Below are positions 7,164 through 15,628 of a stretch of 64,000 nucleotides of DNA, piece by piece (positions within the stretch are counted from its first letter, which is position 1; each line of letters starts with the position of its first letter). The position numbers and the translations under genes were made by a program. The stretch is from Thiohalobacter sp. IOR34 (GTDB lineage: Bacteria > Pseudomonadota > Gammaproteobacteria > Thiohalobacterales > Thiohalobacteraceae). The notes beneath the pieces are model-generated. The model was not told the origin of the DNA and searched no databases. It saw only the letters and a list, made by a program, of their open reading frames with translations. The stretch covers positions 2,019,438 to 2,083,437 of the forward strand of contig NZ_CP128988.1 of NCBI RefSeq assembly GCF_030406045.1, in the 5' to 3' direction.

Positions 7164-10037
7164 GTGAACTGGGAGGTGTTCACCTACGGCGGCGGCGAGT
7201 TCCTGCGCCTGGTGTTCAACGGCGTGGCCGCCATCACCGGCAACGGCGGCTACATCACCGCGCTCAAGATGACCGCCATCATCGGCCTGCTGTGGGTGCT
7301 GATCGAAGGCGCCTTCAAGCACCGGGCCATGAACCTGCAATGGCTGCTGGGCGTCATCCTCGTCTACAACGGCTTCATGGTGCCGAAGGTGGACGTCATC
7401 ATCACCGACCGCATCGACCCCACGCAGTCGTCGGTGGTATCCAATGTACCGCTTGGGCTGGGCGCCGTGGCAGGCACCGCCAGCCTGGTGGGCGACTGGC
7501 TGACCCGCGCCTATGAGACGGTGTTCAGCCTGCCCAGCGACATGCAGTACCAGCAGAACGGCATGCTGTTCGGTCAGTACCTGGTGGAGGCCTCCACCCG
7601 CTTCGAGATCACCGACAGCCGACTGGCCGCCAATTTCAGCGAGTTCTGGCAGTCGTGCGTGTTCTACGACATCCTGCTCGGCCTCTACGACTGGGACGAT
7701 CTGTTCGTGGCTCCGGACCTGTGGGCCTTCATCCGGGCGAACACCTCGGTCTCGCGCAGCTTCGCCTACCGGGACGCGGCCAACAACCGTCTCATCCTGG
7801 GCTGCCGCGACGGCGCCAACAACCAGCTCGACACCGACCTGACCAACGACGTCGACCGCGCCAGGCAGTACTACGGTGAGAAGCTGGTGAAGGCCCCCAC
7901 CGCCAATGCCGCGGTAGCAAAGTTCGCCGCCGCCATGCCGGTATCCTATCAGTACCTGACGGGCCTGAGCGTCAGCGCCGAGGAGATCATCCGGCAGAAC
8001 GCCCTCTCCAATGCGCTGCGGCGAGGCTTGAGCCAGTTCGCCTCCAGCGCCGGGGCGCCGGCGGCGGCCCAGGACTTCGCCCTGGCGCGGGCAGAGCAGG
8101 AGCGGCGCACCACCTATGCCGCCCTCGGAGAGATGGCCGGCCGCACCCTGCCCATCCTGCGCAACCTGTTCGAGGCCTTCATCTACGCCGTGTTTCCCAT
8201 CGCCTTCCTGCTGGCTATGCTGCCAAGCGTGGCGAAGGTGGCGCTGACCTACCTGAAGAGCTTGGTCTGGATCCAGTTGTGGGCGCCGCTCTATGCCGTG
8301 CTCCACTTCGCCATGAGTCTCTACAGCCAGAACCCCGCATCCAGCGCCCTCCTGCTGCCCGACGGCAGCAGCGCCCTGTCGCTGGCCAACTACACGGCCC
8401 TGGGCCAGGTGATGAGCGACGCCGCACTCATCGCCGGGTATCTCAGCCTATCCATCCCGATGATTTCATACCTCGTGGTCAACCAAGGCGGCGCCATGAT
8501 GGCGAGCCTCGCCAGCCGTGTCGCCCAGAGCTACGAAGCCCCGGTGGGCAAAGCCTCCGACGAGGCCTCCACGGGCAACATCAGCCTTGGAAACACCAGC
8601 ATCGGCAACGCCGGCTGGTGGCAGCAGAACCAGAGTCCGAGCTGGCGGGCCGGTACCTCGACCATGGCCCACCCGGCCACGGGCGCGATGTACACGACCA
8701 CACCGGAAGGGCGGTACGTCGACGTGCCGCAATCCAATCTCCCCTTCTCCGCCAACATCGGCGACGCCGTCAAATCCTCGGTCCACACCCAGGCCACCGA
8801 GTCGCTGCAGGCTGCACGGACACAAGTAGCCGACTACGCAAACCTGGTGTCGGCCAACTACAGCAACATGGAACGCTTCACCGGCCAGACCGCGACGGAG
8901 ACCGGCGTAAACCTCGACTGGAACCGGGCCGAGATGGCCGCGTTCCGACGGGAGTTCGGTGAAACCCAACGGCTCGCCGACGAGTTCGGCAAGAACCGCG
9001 GCTACAGCGCGAGCCAGGCCGCCGAAATGTTGGGGCTGGCCTCCCTGGCCGCCCAGAATCCGAAATTACTCGACTTGGTAAGCCCGGTATCACTACGAGC
9101 AGAACTGAACCTTCGCGGCAGGAGTGACGCCCAAATCAAGGAAGACTGGCAAGATGCATTGCGATATGTCCAGGACACCCAGTACGGCAAGCACTGGCAG
9201 GCCGCCATCGATGCCGGGCATACCGCGGCCGCCGGCGTCCACCAGCGCACAGGTGACAGCCTGGCCGAGGAACTCTCCGGTGGCTTACAAGAGCAGATCA
9301 GTCATCGCCACGCCACCATCGCCACCCTCCAGGAAGCCGCTGCCTGGCAGGAGGCCCGGTCCCGAGTCGAGGAGCAGGGCTTCGCCTTCAGCGCCGATGT
9401 GGCCATGCAGGTGCGTGATCACATGATCGGTGCGGAAAAAGGGGTTTTCGCCCGCCCCGGCAGTCTCGACCCGACCTGGAGCGAACGCGACGTGGATGCC
9501 CTATTCGCCCGAGCAGCGGCCGGAGACGCCATGGCCATGCGGGTCATCGCCCACTACGCCGACGAATATGGCCGCCAAGAAGGACTGGAACTCACCGGGG
9601 TGCAGGATATGCCAACCAAGGATGCCGTTTTCCAGAAGAACGAAGCCTATATGGGCGAGGTCTACAACAAGGAAACCGACCCCGGGGGCATTCGGGACAG
9701 AGCTGCCGGCTTCAGGGAGGCCGCCCGGCACGCAGCGGAACATGCCGGCGTTCCAGCCGATGGGCAGGTCCGGAGAGGATTCGCCGACATCCAGAAGGAG
9801 GCCGAAGAAGACCGCGCCGCCCACGCGCAGAAGGTCGACCAGGGCGAGCGCCGTATCCGGACAGACGGCGCCGCACTCCAATCCGACACCGAGGCACGCA
9901 CCGACCCCGAAAACCAGACCCTGCTGGCCGACTCTATCAAGAACGGGGTTACGCAGGCGTTGCCCAGTAAGAAGCAGCTAGGTCAGTTAAAAGATCGGTT
10001 TTTCAGGGAAGACGACGAGGAGTCGACGAACAAATAA
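7164..10037 (+). CDS. traG: TraG, inner-membrane mating-pair stabilisation protein
   Basis: 957 residues from a GTG start. The N-terminal half is the TraG_N membrane region, with hydrophobic spans near ~28-48, ~60-75, ~335-360, ~370-395 and ~410-440. The remainder is a long soluble domain rich in Ala, Gln and Glu that reaches the periplasm or recipient in F TraG, where it serves pilus assembly, mating-pair stabilisation and entry exclusion. It starts 11 bp after traH and closes the co-directional pore operon; the next gene runs the other way, marking the edge of the cargo. Confidence 0.9.
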   Translation: MNWEVFTYGGGEFLRLVFNGVAAITGNGGYITALKMTAIIGLLWVLIEGAFKHRAMNLQWLLGVILVYNGFMVPKVDVIITDRIDPTQSSVVSNVPLGLGAVAGTASLVGDWLTRAYETVFSLPSDMQYQQNGMLFGQYLVEASTRFEITDSRLAANFSEFWQSCVFYDILLGLYDWDDLFVAPDLWAFIRANTSVSRSFAYRDAANNRLILGCRDGANNQLDTDLTNDVDRARQYYGEKLVKAPTANAAVAKFAAAMPVSYQYLTGLSVSAEEIIRQNALSNALRRGLSQFASSAGAPAAAQDFALARAEQERRTTYAALGEMAGRTLPILRNLFEAFIYAVFPIAFLLAMLPSVAKVALTYLKSLVWIQLWAPLYAVLHFAMSLYSQNPASSALLLPDGSSALSLANYTALGQVMSDAALIAGYLSLSIPMISYLVVNQGGAMMASLASRVAQSYEAPVGKASDEASTGNISLGNTSIGNAGWWQQNQSPSWRAGTSTMAHPATGAMYTTTPEGRYVDVPQSNLPFSANIGDAVKSSVHTQATESLQAARTQVADYANLVSANYSNMERFTGQTATETGVNLDWNRAEMAAFRREFGETQRLADEFGKNRGYSASQAAEMLGLASLAAQNPKLLDLVSPVSLRAELNLRGRSDAQIKEDWQDALRYVQDTQYGKHWQAAIDAGHTAAAGVHQRTGDSLAEELSGGLQEQISHRHATIATLQEAAAWQEARSRVEEQGFAFSADVAMQVRDHMIGAEKGVFARPGSLDPTWSERDVDALFARAAAGDAMAMRVIAHYADEYGRQEGLELTGVQDMPTKDAVFQKNEAYMGEVYNKETDPGGIRDRAAGFREAARHAAEHAGVPADGQVRRGFADIQKEAEEDRAAHAQKVDQGERRIRTDGAALQSDTEARTDPENQTLLADSIKNGVTQALPSKKQLGQLKDRFFREDDEESTNK

Positions 10038-10044
10038 CTGGCCC

Positions 10045-10314
10045 TCAATCCCGCCATTCGTACGGCCCGATCTGCCAACGCCTCATGTCGTCATGCCATT
10101 CTTCAAGCCACTCTCCAGATTCCTCCTCTTCCATGATCTGTCTCTTGGGAGAAAGTAATGATGGGCGTTTGTTCATCTGGCGGAACACAATTACCAGGCC
10201 AATGAGAAACACTGCTGCGCCTATCCACCAAGAAAATAGCGCGCCGATGACAAGCGCGATCAGACACGCCACCAAGATGTCCGCTATTTTCCAAGTTGAT
10301 TCAGACATATTCAT
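10045..10314 (-). CDS. Small two-helix membrane protein, unknown
   Basis: 89 residues. Two hydrophobic segments (~12-28 and ~30-45) form a tight hairpin around SWWIG, and the C-terminal half is soluble and acidic, with a Trp-rich end (EEWHDDMRRWQIG). It is not a family I recognise. It lies convergently 7 bp from the traG stop and 17 bp downstream of the SecB-like gene, so it may be the last gene of the hicAB-SecB transcript. A role as a small effector or as an ICE entry-exclusion protein is possible, but nothing in the sequence decides. Confidence 0.6.
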   Translation of the reverse strand: MNMSESTWKIADILVACLIALVIGALFSWWIGAAVFLIGLVIVFRQMNKRPSLLSPKRQIMEEEESGEWLEEWHDDMRRWQIGPYEWRD

Positions 10315-10331
10315 CGTCGTCCACCTATTTT

Positions 10332-10853
10332 CTACTGCCCTACGCTACCAGCACTTTCATTGTTATTCGCCGCGAATTGCACGGCAGGCAGCGCAATTTT
10401 TGGCAAGTTCATTCGCATGCTCTGGTTCATCAGGTATTCGCGCCAATAAGGCCAGACATGATAACTGGCATTCTTGAGGGCAAATGCATCCAGTGCATTC
10501 TGCCCCGGTTCATTCTCCATTAGATATTCGGCAAGAAACGTCGCCTCGATAACCGCTTTGACATCCGCTTCATCGTCACTCTCGTCAGATCCATTTTCGG
10601 ATGTGGATTCAGGCAAAACAACCCATCGTGCGCCAAGATCGATGTAGACGCGAAAAATCCTTATGTCCGCATCATCTTCTTTCAGCGCAAGAACTTCTCC
10701 CCGGGTGACGACGTGCTTGAACTGAACAGCCAGATCATTCGCCTCTGGCGAATATTTCGGATCAAAATCATCTACCAGGTAACTGCTTGAGCTACGCAGA
10801 TAGACGTCGCGAATGCGCAGACAATCGATCGCCTTTTGCAGTTCGGCGCTCAT
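10332..10853 (-). CDS. SecB-like chaperone of a toxin–antitoxin–chaperone system
   Basis: 173 residues from the ATG that overlaps the hicB stop (ATGA). The C-terminal part, PYWREYLMNQSMRMNLP followed by LPAVQF, matches the SecB signature (P-Y-x-R-E … R-x-G-F-P … L-P-P-V-N-F). The N-terminal half gives the alternating strands of a SecB fold (RIRDVYLRSSSSYL; VVTRGEVLALKE; DIRIFRVYIDLG). An acidic low-complexity insert (SENGSDESDDEAD) lies near the middle. SecB-like proteins next to HigBA, MqsRA or HicAB operons act as dedicated chaperones without which the antitoxin is unstable. Position directly after the antitoxin supports this role rather than general secretion. Confidence 0.75.
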   Translation of the reverse strand: MSAELQKAIDCLRIRDVYLRSSSSYLVDDFDPKYSPEANDLAVQFKHVVTRGEVLALKEDDADIRIFRVYIDLGARWVVLPESTSENGSDESDDEADVKAVIEATFLAEYLMENEPGQNALDAFALKNASYHVWPYWREYLMNQSMRMNLPKIALPAVQFAANNNESAGSVGQ

Positions 10854-11341
10854 CCCGCTTTCTGCCACTCCACACGTCGGTTCAAATCGGCCGAGTAAAC
10901 CAATTGGACATTCGGACGCGACGAAGCCTTCCCGCCAGTAGTTCTGCTAACGGTCCTCCATTCTGAGGCTTCTGATATGTGCATGGCACCCGCCGCAAAA
11001 CCGGAGAAGTAGGCAAGGATATTCACCAAGTGCTGGTTGAGGCTGACTCCTTCTTCCTCGGCAGACTCGGCCAACGCGCGGTGCAGGGATTTCGGCAACC
11101 GCAGGGTCACGCGGCCACTGTAGTCATCCGCCACCTCCTGCGGCACGGGCATGGGCTTCCCCTTTTCAGCGAACACCTCTGCCGTGGTTTCAATGGCATC
11201 GATGGCCAGCGCATAGGCTTCTTCAAACGTATCCCCGTATTCAGCCAGATCGGGCAATTCCTTGACCCGCGCCTCGAAGCACACTTCACCCTCGAACTCG
11301 CTCCGTCGCACCGTGATGTTGTAGGCATGTGGATCAATCAT
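10850..11341 (-). CDS. hicB: HicB antitoxin with C-terminal extension
   Basis: 163 residues. Residues ~1-60 form the HicB partial RNase-H-like fold (FEARVKELPDLAEYGDTFEEAYALAIDAIE). Residues ~75-110 are a ribbon-helix-helix DNA-binding domain (GRVTLRLPKSLHRALAESAE … SLNQHLVNILA). About 45 further residues follow, longer than an ordinary HicB. In chaperone-dependent systems such a tail is the chaperone-addiction segment, so this one is a candidate binding site for the adjacent SecB-like protein. ATGA overlaps join it to hicA upstream and to the SecB-like gene downstream. Confidence 0.85.
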   Translation of the reverse strand: MIDPHAYNITVRRSEFEGEVCFEARVKELPDLAEYGDTFEEAYALAIDAIETTAEVFAEKGKPMPVPQEVADDYSGRVTLRLPKSLHRALAESAEEEGVSLNQHLVNILAYFSGFAAGAMHISEASEWRTVSRTTGGKASSRPNVQLVYSADLNRRVEWQKAG

Positions 11342-11637
11342 GATTCTATCCTCTCCAGGAAGTCGATAATTTCGTCTTCGTACTGCCGCAGTATTCTCAG
11401 GACCTTGCCAATGTAGGCAGGCTTGATCTCTGGATTCCTGCCATGGCCACAGTTGTAGCTACCGGAGGTAAACGCAGAAATGCCATCATGGAAAAACACC
11501 TTGTGGCCACCCCGTTTACCGTCCCGGACCTCGAAGCCCAACCGCGCAAGCTGTTCAGCCAGCGTGTCACAGCGGATGTTGGCCTTCGAGGCCTGAAGCG
11601 TCTCGACGACCTCCGTGTATAACAGTTTAGCCGACAT
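11338..11637 (-). CDS. hicA: HicA toxin, mRNA interferase
   Basis: 99 residues with a small double-stranded-RNA-binding-like fold. The motif GGHKVFFH holds the catalytic histidine of HicA (usually G-S-H), followed by the strand-turn DGISAFTSGSYNCGHG. It is longer than many HicA proteins (60-80 residues) because of extra residues at both ends. It is the first gene of hicA-hicB-SecB-like. The ATG lies only one base from a palindromic, -10-like sequence, so there is no room for a ribosome binding site and the mRNA may be leaderless. Confidence 0.85.
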   Translation of the reverse strand: MSAKLLYTEVVETLQASKANIRCDTLAEQLARLGFEVRDGKRGGHKVFFHDGISAFTSGSYNCGHGRNPEIKPAYIGKVLRILRQYEDEIIDFLERIES

Positions 11638-11638
11638 G

Positions 11639-11658
11639 TGACATCATATATAGTGTCA
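11639..11658 (-). promoter_or_regulatory. Palindromic operator overlapping the hicA promoter
   Basis: The sequence TGACATCATATATAGTGTCA has TGACA/TGTCA arms around an AT core. On the minus strand the core reads TATATATGAT, a good sigma-70 -10 region that would place the transcript start at or beside the hicA ATG. It is the obvious site for autoregulation by the ribbon-helix-helix domain of HicB. No strong -35 hexamer is visible. Confidence 0.55.
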
Positions 11659-11989
11659 TATTGTGGAATTTCTTTAGGGATTTCAACATTTTTCTCAGCC
11701 AATTTCTTGTATGTTTTATGTGGTCTTTAGGCTCCAACTGCTTGACAATTAGACACTATCCGTTTGTTTTTACGTGGTTTTTAATGTTTCCGCCATATCA
11801 AACGCGCCTGGCAGCAGCCAGCAGTCAGATCGGCCGCCAGTGACGGCTAGGTGGTATTCAAGTGGTTATGCACCGCTCCACCAGACACGCCCCGGAATAA
11901 TGCCGGTCAACCCCTCGCACGCCAGGAATTGGGCACTGCCCCGCTATGGAGGGGGCTGTGAGGCACTCTAAGCTGGGAAGGTCGCCTAC
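11659..11989. other. Intergenic region upstream of hicA
   Basis: About 330 bp between the hicA promoter and the stop of the DUF4236–TPR gene. The part nearest hicA is AT-rich (promoter side); the rest returns to high GC. No open frame, hairpin terminator or repeat could be supported, so the end of the long leftward operon is not marked by an obvious intrinsic terminator. Confidence 0.4.
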
Positions 11990-13033
11990 CTACCGAATCC
12001 CGAGCCGCACCGCGACGTCTTCATAATCCGGGGACTCTGCATACAGCTTTTCCAATTCACTGCGAGCACGTTTGCGTTGCCCCAGTTCTTCGTACACCCG
12101 CGCCCGCTCATAGCGCAGTGCCCGAAGCAGCTCGTCGGATCGGTCCTTCTTGCGGCGTAACGCCTGGGTCAGCACGTCACGGGCGGCCTCATACAGCCCC
12201 AGGCCGTACAGAGCCCTGGCCTTGTACAATAGCAGCGTCGCATGGACCGGGGTCTTGTTCTCGATACTTTCTGCCAGACGGACCACCTTCCTGCAGGCGT
12301 TCCTGTCGCCCGGGCGGGCGTCCAACAGCAGCTCCGCAAGGGACAGTTTCACCACCACGTCGTCGGGTTCGAGCCGCCGCGGCCTCTCCAGGCAGGCAAT
12401 CGCATCCTCCCAGCGCTCCTGACGCTGATAGACCTCCACCAGCCCCAACAGCACGCCGCGGAGATCCGGGCCCACATGCGCGGACACCTCGTCCGTGATG
12501 GGGAGGCTCATGGTGGCGGAGATGCCGTACTTGGAGAAGTAGCGGCCCAGGCGGCTGTGCTTCTCGGCGGCCGTCGCCAGGTAGGTCGCCGCTTCTTCCA
12601 GCTGCTCCTGCTTGAGCGCCAGGAAACCGGCAAGGTACGCGCCGTCGGCCAGGTGGACGGCCTTCTCGAGGTGTTCGAGGGCCTTCTCTTCGTTGCCAAG
12701 GACCAACTCCCGGCACCCGTCCACCAGGGCCTCCTCGTCGTCCGGCGTGATGAGCCGCTTGAAGAAGCCCAGGGTCAGGCGGTCTTCCGGGCGGACCGTT
12801 GGGACGGCCGGAGCGGAGTAGGTCGCGCTTCTCCTGCTATCTGACCTCCCGCTCGGAACTGTAGTCGTGTAGAAAAGACCCGTTCCCGGAATGCCCACCG
12901 TGGCCCGCTTGCCCCTCGGACCGATAGTAAACTTCGCACCGCGCGGCCCGAATGAGAGGGACCCGCCCGACTTGCTCAGGTTGAGCGTAACACCAGGAGC
13001 GAGTTGGATACGGCGCCAGAAACGAAAAGCCAT
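11990..13033 (-). CDS. DUF4236 domain plus TPR-repeat protein
   Basis: 347 residues from MAFRFWRR. Residues 1-55 are a DUF4236 domain: RRIQLAPGVTLNLSKSGG, then repeated SFGPRG/TIGPRG strands and VGIPGTGLFYTT. A Ser/Pro linker (~58-80) leads to at least five TPR-like helix pairs (for example EEKALEHLEKAVHLADGAYL and ERWEDAIACLERPRRLEPDD). DUF4236 is a small domain of unknown function, often fused to signalling or effector modules; TPRs usually bind peptides. It follows the PLD-like gene by 4 bp and is the last gene of the block. It may be a scaffold or sensor for the ATPase/PLD pair, which is inference from position only. Confidence 0.75.
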   Translation of the reverse strand: MAFRFWRRIQLAPGVTLNLSKSGGSLSFGPRGAKFTIGPRGKRATVGIPGTGLFYTTTVPSGRSDSRRSATYSAPAVPTVRPEDRLTLGFFKRLITPDDEEALVDGCRELVLGNEEKALEHLEKAVHLADGAYLAGFLALKQEQLEEAATYLATAAEKHSRLGRYFSKYGISATMSLPITDEVSAHVGPDLRGVLLGLVEVYQRQERWEDAIACLERPRRLEPDDVVVKLSLAELLLDARPGDRNACRKVVRLAESIENKTPVHATLLLYKARALYGLGLYEAARDVLTQALRRKKDRSDELLRALRYERARVYEELGQRKRARSELEKLYAESPDYEDVAVRLGIR

Positions 13034-13037
13034 CGTT

Positions 13038-13943
13038 TTAATCCCTGTCACCTACAACAGTCATGTCTATAACAAAATCAAAGGCAGCCGTCTCGCTCTG
13101 AAGATCACTCCAACGCTTTTCATATAATCCTCGATCCAACAGACCCACATCAGTAGTTTGGTTCTCTCCATCAACCTGATGATCGAGACCAACGTCAAAT
13201 CGGACACCTCCAATATCCGTGAGAACATATCTGGCATGGAATCTTTCGCCATCTTCTTTTTCACGCCATCCAACAAATCTCACACATATTCCTTTTGGGA
13301 TATCTCCCCTCAGGCGATCGCAGTGCCTGTGAAATTCATCACATGTAAATTCATCCTTCCACTGAAAATGATATTCACAGCGAACAACCCGATGCTTGCC
13401 ACTCACGGCTGCCTGCAAAAATTCACGCAATACACTTATCCATTTGGGCCTCGTCGGTTTGAAATGAGGGTCAAGAAAAAGAATTTCTTTGCTGTTCTGC
13501 AGTATATCAGCGACAGCCGCCGCCAACTCTCTTGCCGTACGCCTTACGGCCTTCTCACGAGAGACTTTGAGTAACGGGTGATTCTCATCAACATCGTCCG
13601 CAGGAACGATATATTCTGCTCCTGTTGCGTTTTCCCTAGCGATGATTGCCTTGAATGGGCGCTGCTCGTGCTGCGAAATAGCGTTCTCCATCCAGTTCTT
13701 TTCACCACTATATGGTCTGCCCGATGCAACCAGCTTTCGATTTATGTGCCTGAGGCTCTCTTCTACGCGCTTCCGATTAAGAGGGGATAATCCGCTGGCG
13801 GCTTCATAAACCATCTTAGTCCATTTCTTAGGGAAGCGAGAAATAACGCGACCATTTTCGACGTTGAATAGAGAAACAAGAAATCGAAATCTATCCCAAC
13901 TTTCACCCAGAGCTTCCGGCTCCAAGGCATACTCATTCAGCAT
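13038..13943 (-). CDS. PLD-like (HKD-type) putative nuclease, partner of AAA ATPase
   Basis: 301 residues. Residues 1-125 are helical and unrecognised. Residues ~130-255 look like one phospholipase-D-type domain: strand ILFLDPHFKP (157-163), then ERFHARYVLTDIGGVRFDVG (~233-252). The latter is a variant H-x-R/K-x(4)-D motif with Arg in place of Lys, as seen in some bacterial PLD-like nucleases. A single HKD motif would require dimerisation. The start overlaps the stop of the upstream ATPase gene by 3 bp (TGATG), so the pair is almost certainly one functional unit. Codon usage is more AT-rich than in the neighbouring housekeeping genes. The PLD call is motif-based. Confidence 0.6.
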   Translation of the reverse strand: MLNEYALEPEALGESWDRFRFLVSLFNVENGRVISRFPKKWTKMVYEAASGLSPLNRKRVEESLRHINRKLVASGRPYSGEKNWMENAISQHEQRPFKAIIARENATGAEYIVPADDVDENHPLLKVSREKAVRRTARELAAAVADILQNSKEILFLDPHFKPTRPKWISVLREFLQAAVSGKHRVVRCEYHFQWKDEFTCDEFHRHCDRLRGDIPKGICVRFVGWREKEDGERFHARYVLTDIGGVRFDVGLDHQVDGENQTTDVGLLDRGLYEKRWSDLQSETAAFDFVIDMTVVGDRD

Positions 13944-15607
13944 CAGAAAATCTCCTGGGCTCGCTCCTCAAAAAATCCTTCAGGCCAGGCACCTTCAAAG
14001 TCCCCCTCCTCCGTAACAGGCAGATGAATAACCTCAGAGCCTGACTTAGTGGGCTGAACGTATAATACTGAAATATGGTCCGGCGCAATCGGCGTTGCAT
14101 TCTCAGGAAGATCACCTTCTGTGGTTTCTCGAATGCGTCGGAGGATTCGCAAAATGAGATGCTCGCTATGAGTCTCAAGAATAAATGTATTCTTTTGTTT
14201 GCCAAGAGCGGCCTCAATGAAGACATCACCAAGCTCTGCCTGTAATGCCGGGTGCAAGTGAATCTCGGGCTGTTCCATGGCAATAATTTTATCTCTTGAT
14301 GCGTATGCCATAACCAACACGGGTAGCACCTGGGTAATACCGATTCCGACATCACGGTGAGTAACGACCGTATTGGAACGCCTGTCGATGAGCACCAGTT
14401 CCTTGAGCTTTTCCACGTCCGAATTTTTTATCAGATCCTGGAGACGGCGCGCTTCTTTCTCTGAATCCTGGAGCACCGGATATGCACCGCCAATCGTGTA
14501 CTCGGTATCAGGCTCGTATTCAATCTCCACCCCTTCATCGACAATCGACTCAAGGCCTTCCATGAGCACAGGGTCGAGATCATCGACACCCACCAACTGC
14601 CTGACCACTAGCTCATACGGCGTTTTCAACGCTTCTGAACCAAGCCATTCGTTCACTGCCGCGCGCACTGCATCATCCCTGCGCACAACATCCCAGGCAT
14701 AACCACCGCCGGCGTACCAGTTCGCATCCTCGTGCTCGGAAAAGGCCAGATGCCGCGGCGGGAAGGACCGCAGGGGCCCAAGGTACTGCAGTTTTCTCAG
14801 TTCCTCCGCGATGGCCTGGCTGGTTCCCTCGATCAGCTCATCGAGAGTCCGGGGGAAGAAGAACTTGATGGCATTGGCCAGATCCTCCCGGCGGTTGCCG
14901 CGGCTGACTGGAAAAAGCGTCTGTTGCTCCGCCTCCTCGACATCCGAGCTGCGCTGCGACAGGCCTTCCGGAAACAATCGCTCCACGCGACTGCTGAGTT
15001 CCGGCACCAGCGCATCGATGGCCGCGCCGATGCCCTCGTAGTCCTCGGGCGTGACGGTGTCCGTGGTGGTGGCGGTGGTGACGATGGCCTTGAGCACTTC
15101 CCGGAACACCGGATGCTCGTGATTCAGGCGATCCATCCGCAGGCGCCCGTCGCGCCGCCGGCTCATGCGCAGCAACAACTCGTCGTCCGCCGACAGCTCA
15201 TAGGCCGTCACCGCCGGCTCCGCCCCCGCGACGGGCCGCTCCTCGTTGTCCAGCTCGATACCGACGGATAATGACACCTTCAGTGTCGCGACCGACGCCA
15301 GCAACTCCGCCAACCGTCCCCGCAGGGCGCTCACATCCAGCTCCGCGCCCCACTCCATGCGGCGCTTCGCCTCGGCACGATGGATATACTGGCGGAAACC
15401 GCCCAGATCGATCGCACTGCCGCCGAGTTCTGTCTTGAATATATCCAGCCGCCCGGTGCGCTCCGCCTCGCAGGCCAGGGCCAGGCTGTGGATGAAACTG
15501 GATTTGCCCGCGCTGTTGGGGCCGAAGATCAGGGTGATGGGCCGAATGGGGATCGCCTGGGTTTCGGCGAAGGCCTTGAAGTTGCCTACATATAGCGATT
15601 TGATCAT
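13943..15607 (-). CDS. OLD/AAA15-type ABC-like ATPase
   Basis: 554 residues from MIKSLYVGNFKAFAET. The N-terminal strand and Walker A (LIFGPNSAGKSS, 27-38) are typical of RecF/OLD-like ATPases. The C-terminal half has the Walker B IIAMEQPEIHLHP and the switch ILETHSEHLILRI. A long insert between the two holds helices and a variable DNA- or partner-contact region. There is no TOPRIM nuclease domain, so it is not a full OLD protein; the nuclease activity would be supplied by the coupled PLD-like gene. Such ATPase + effector pairs are common in phage defence (Septu, PARIS, Gabija). It lies 21 bp after herA. Confidence 0.85.
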   Translation of the reverse strand: MIKSLYVGNFKAFAETQAIPIRPITLIFGPNSAGKSSFIHSLALACEAERTGRLDIFKTELGGSAIDLGGFRQYIHRAEAKRRMEWGAELDVSALRGRLAELLASVATLKVSLSVGIELDNEERPVAGAEPAVTAYELSADDELLLRMSRRRDGRLRMDRLNHEHPVFREVLKAIVTTATTTDTVTPEDYEGIGAAIDALVPELSSRVERLFPEGLSQRSSDVEEAEQQTLFPVSRGNRREDLANAIKFFFPRTLDELIEGTSQAIAEELRKLQYLGPLRSFPPRHLAFSEHEDANWYAGGGYAWDVVRRDDAVRAAVNEWLGSEALKTPYELVVRQLVGVDDLDPVLMEGLESIVDEGVEIEYEPDTEYTIGGAYPVLQDSEKEARRLQDLIKNSDVEKLKELVLIDRRSNTVVTHRDVGIGITQVLPVLVMAYASRDKIIAMEQPEIHLHPALQAELGDVFIEAALGKQKNTFILETHSEHLILRILRRIRETTEGDLPENATPIAPDHISVLYVQPTKSGSEVIHLPVTEEGDFEGAWPEGFFEERAQEIF

Positions 15608-15628
15608 CTGCAATATCCGTGTTGCGGA

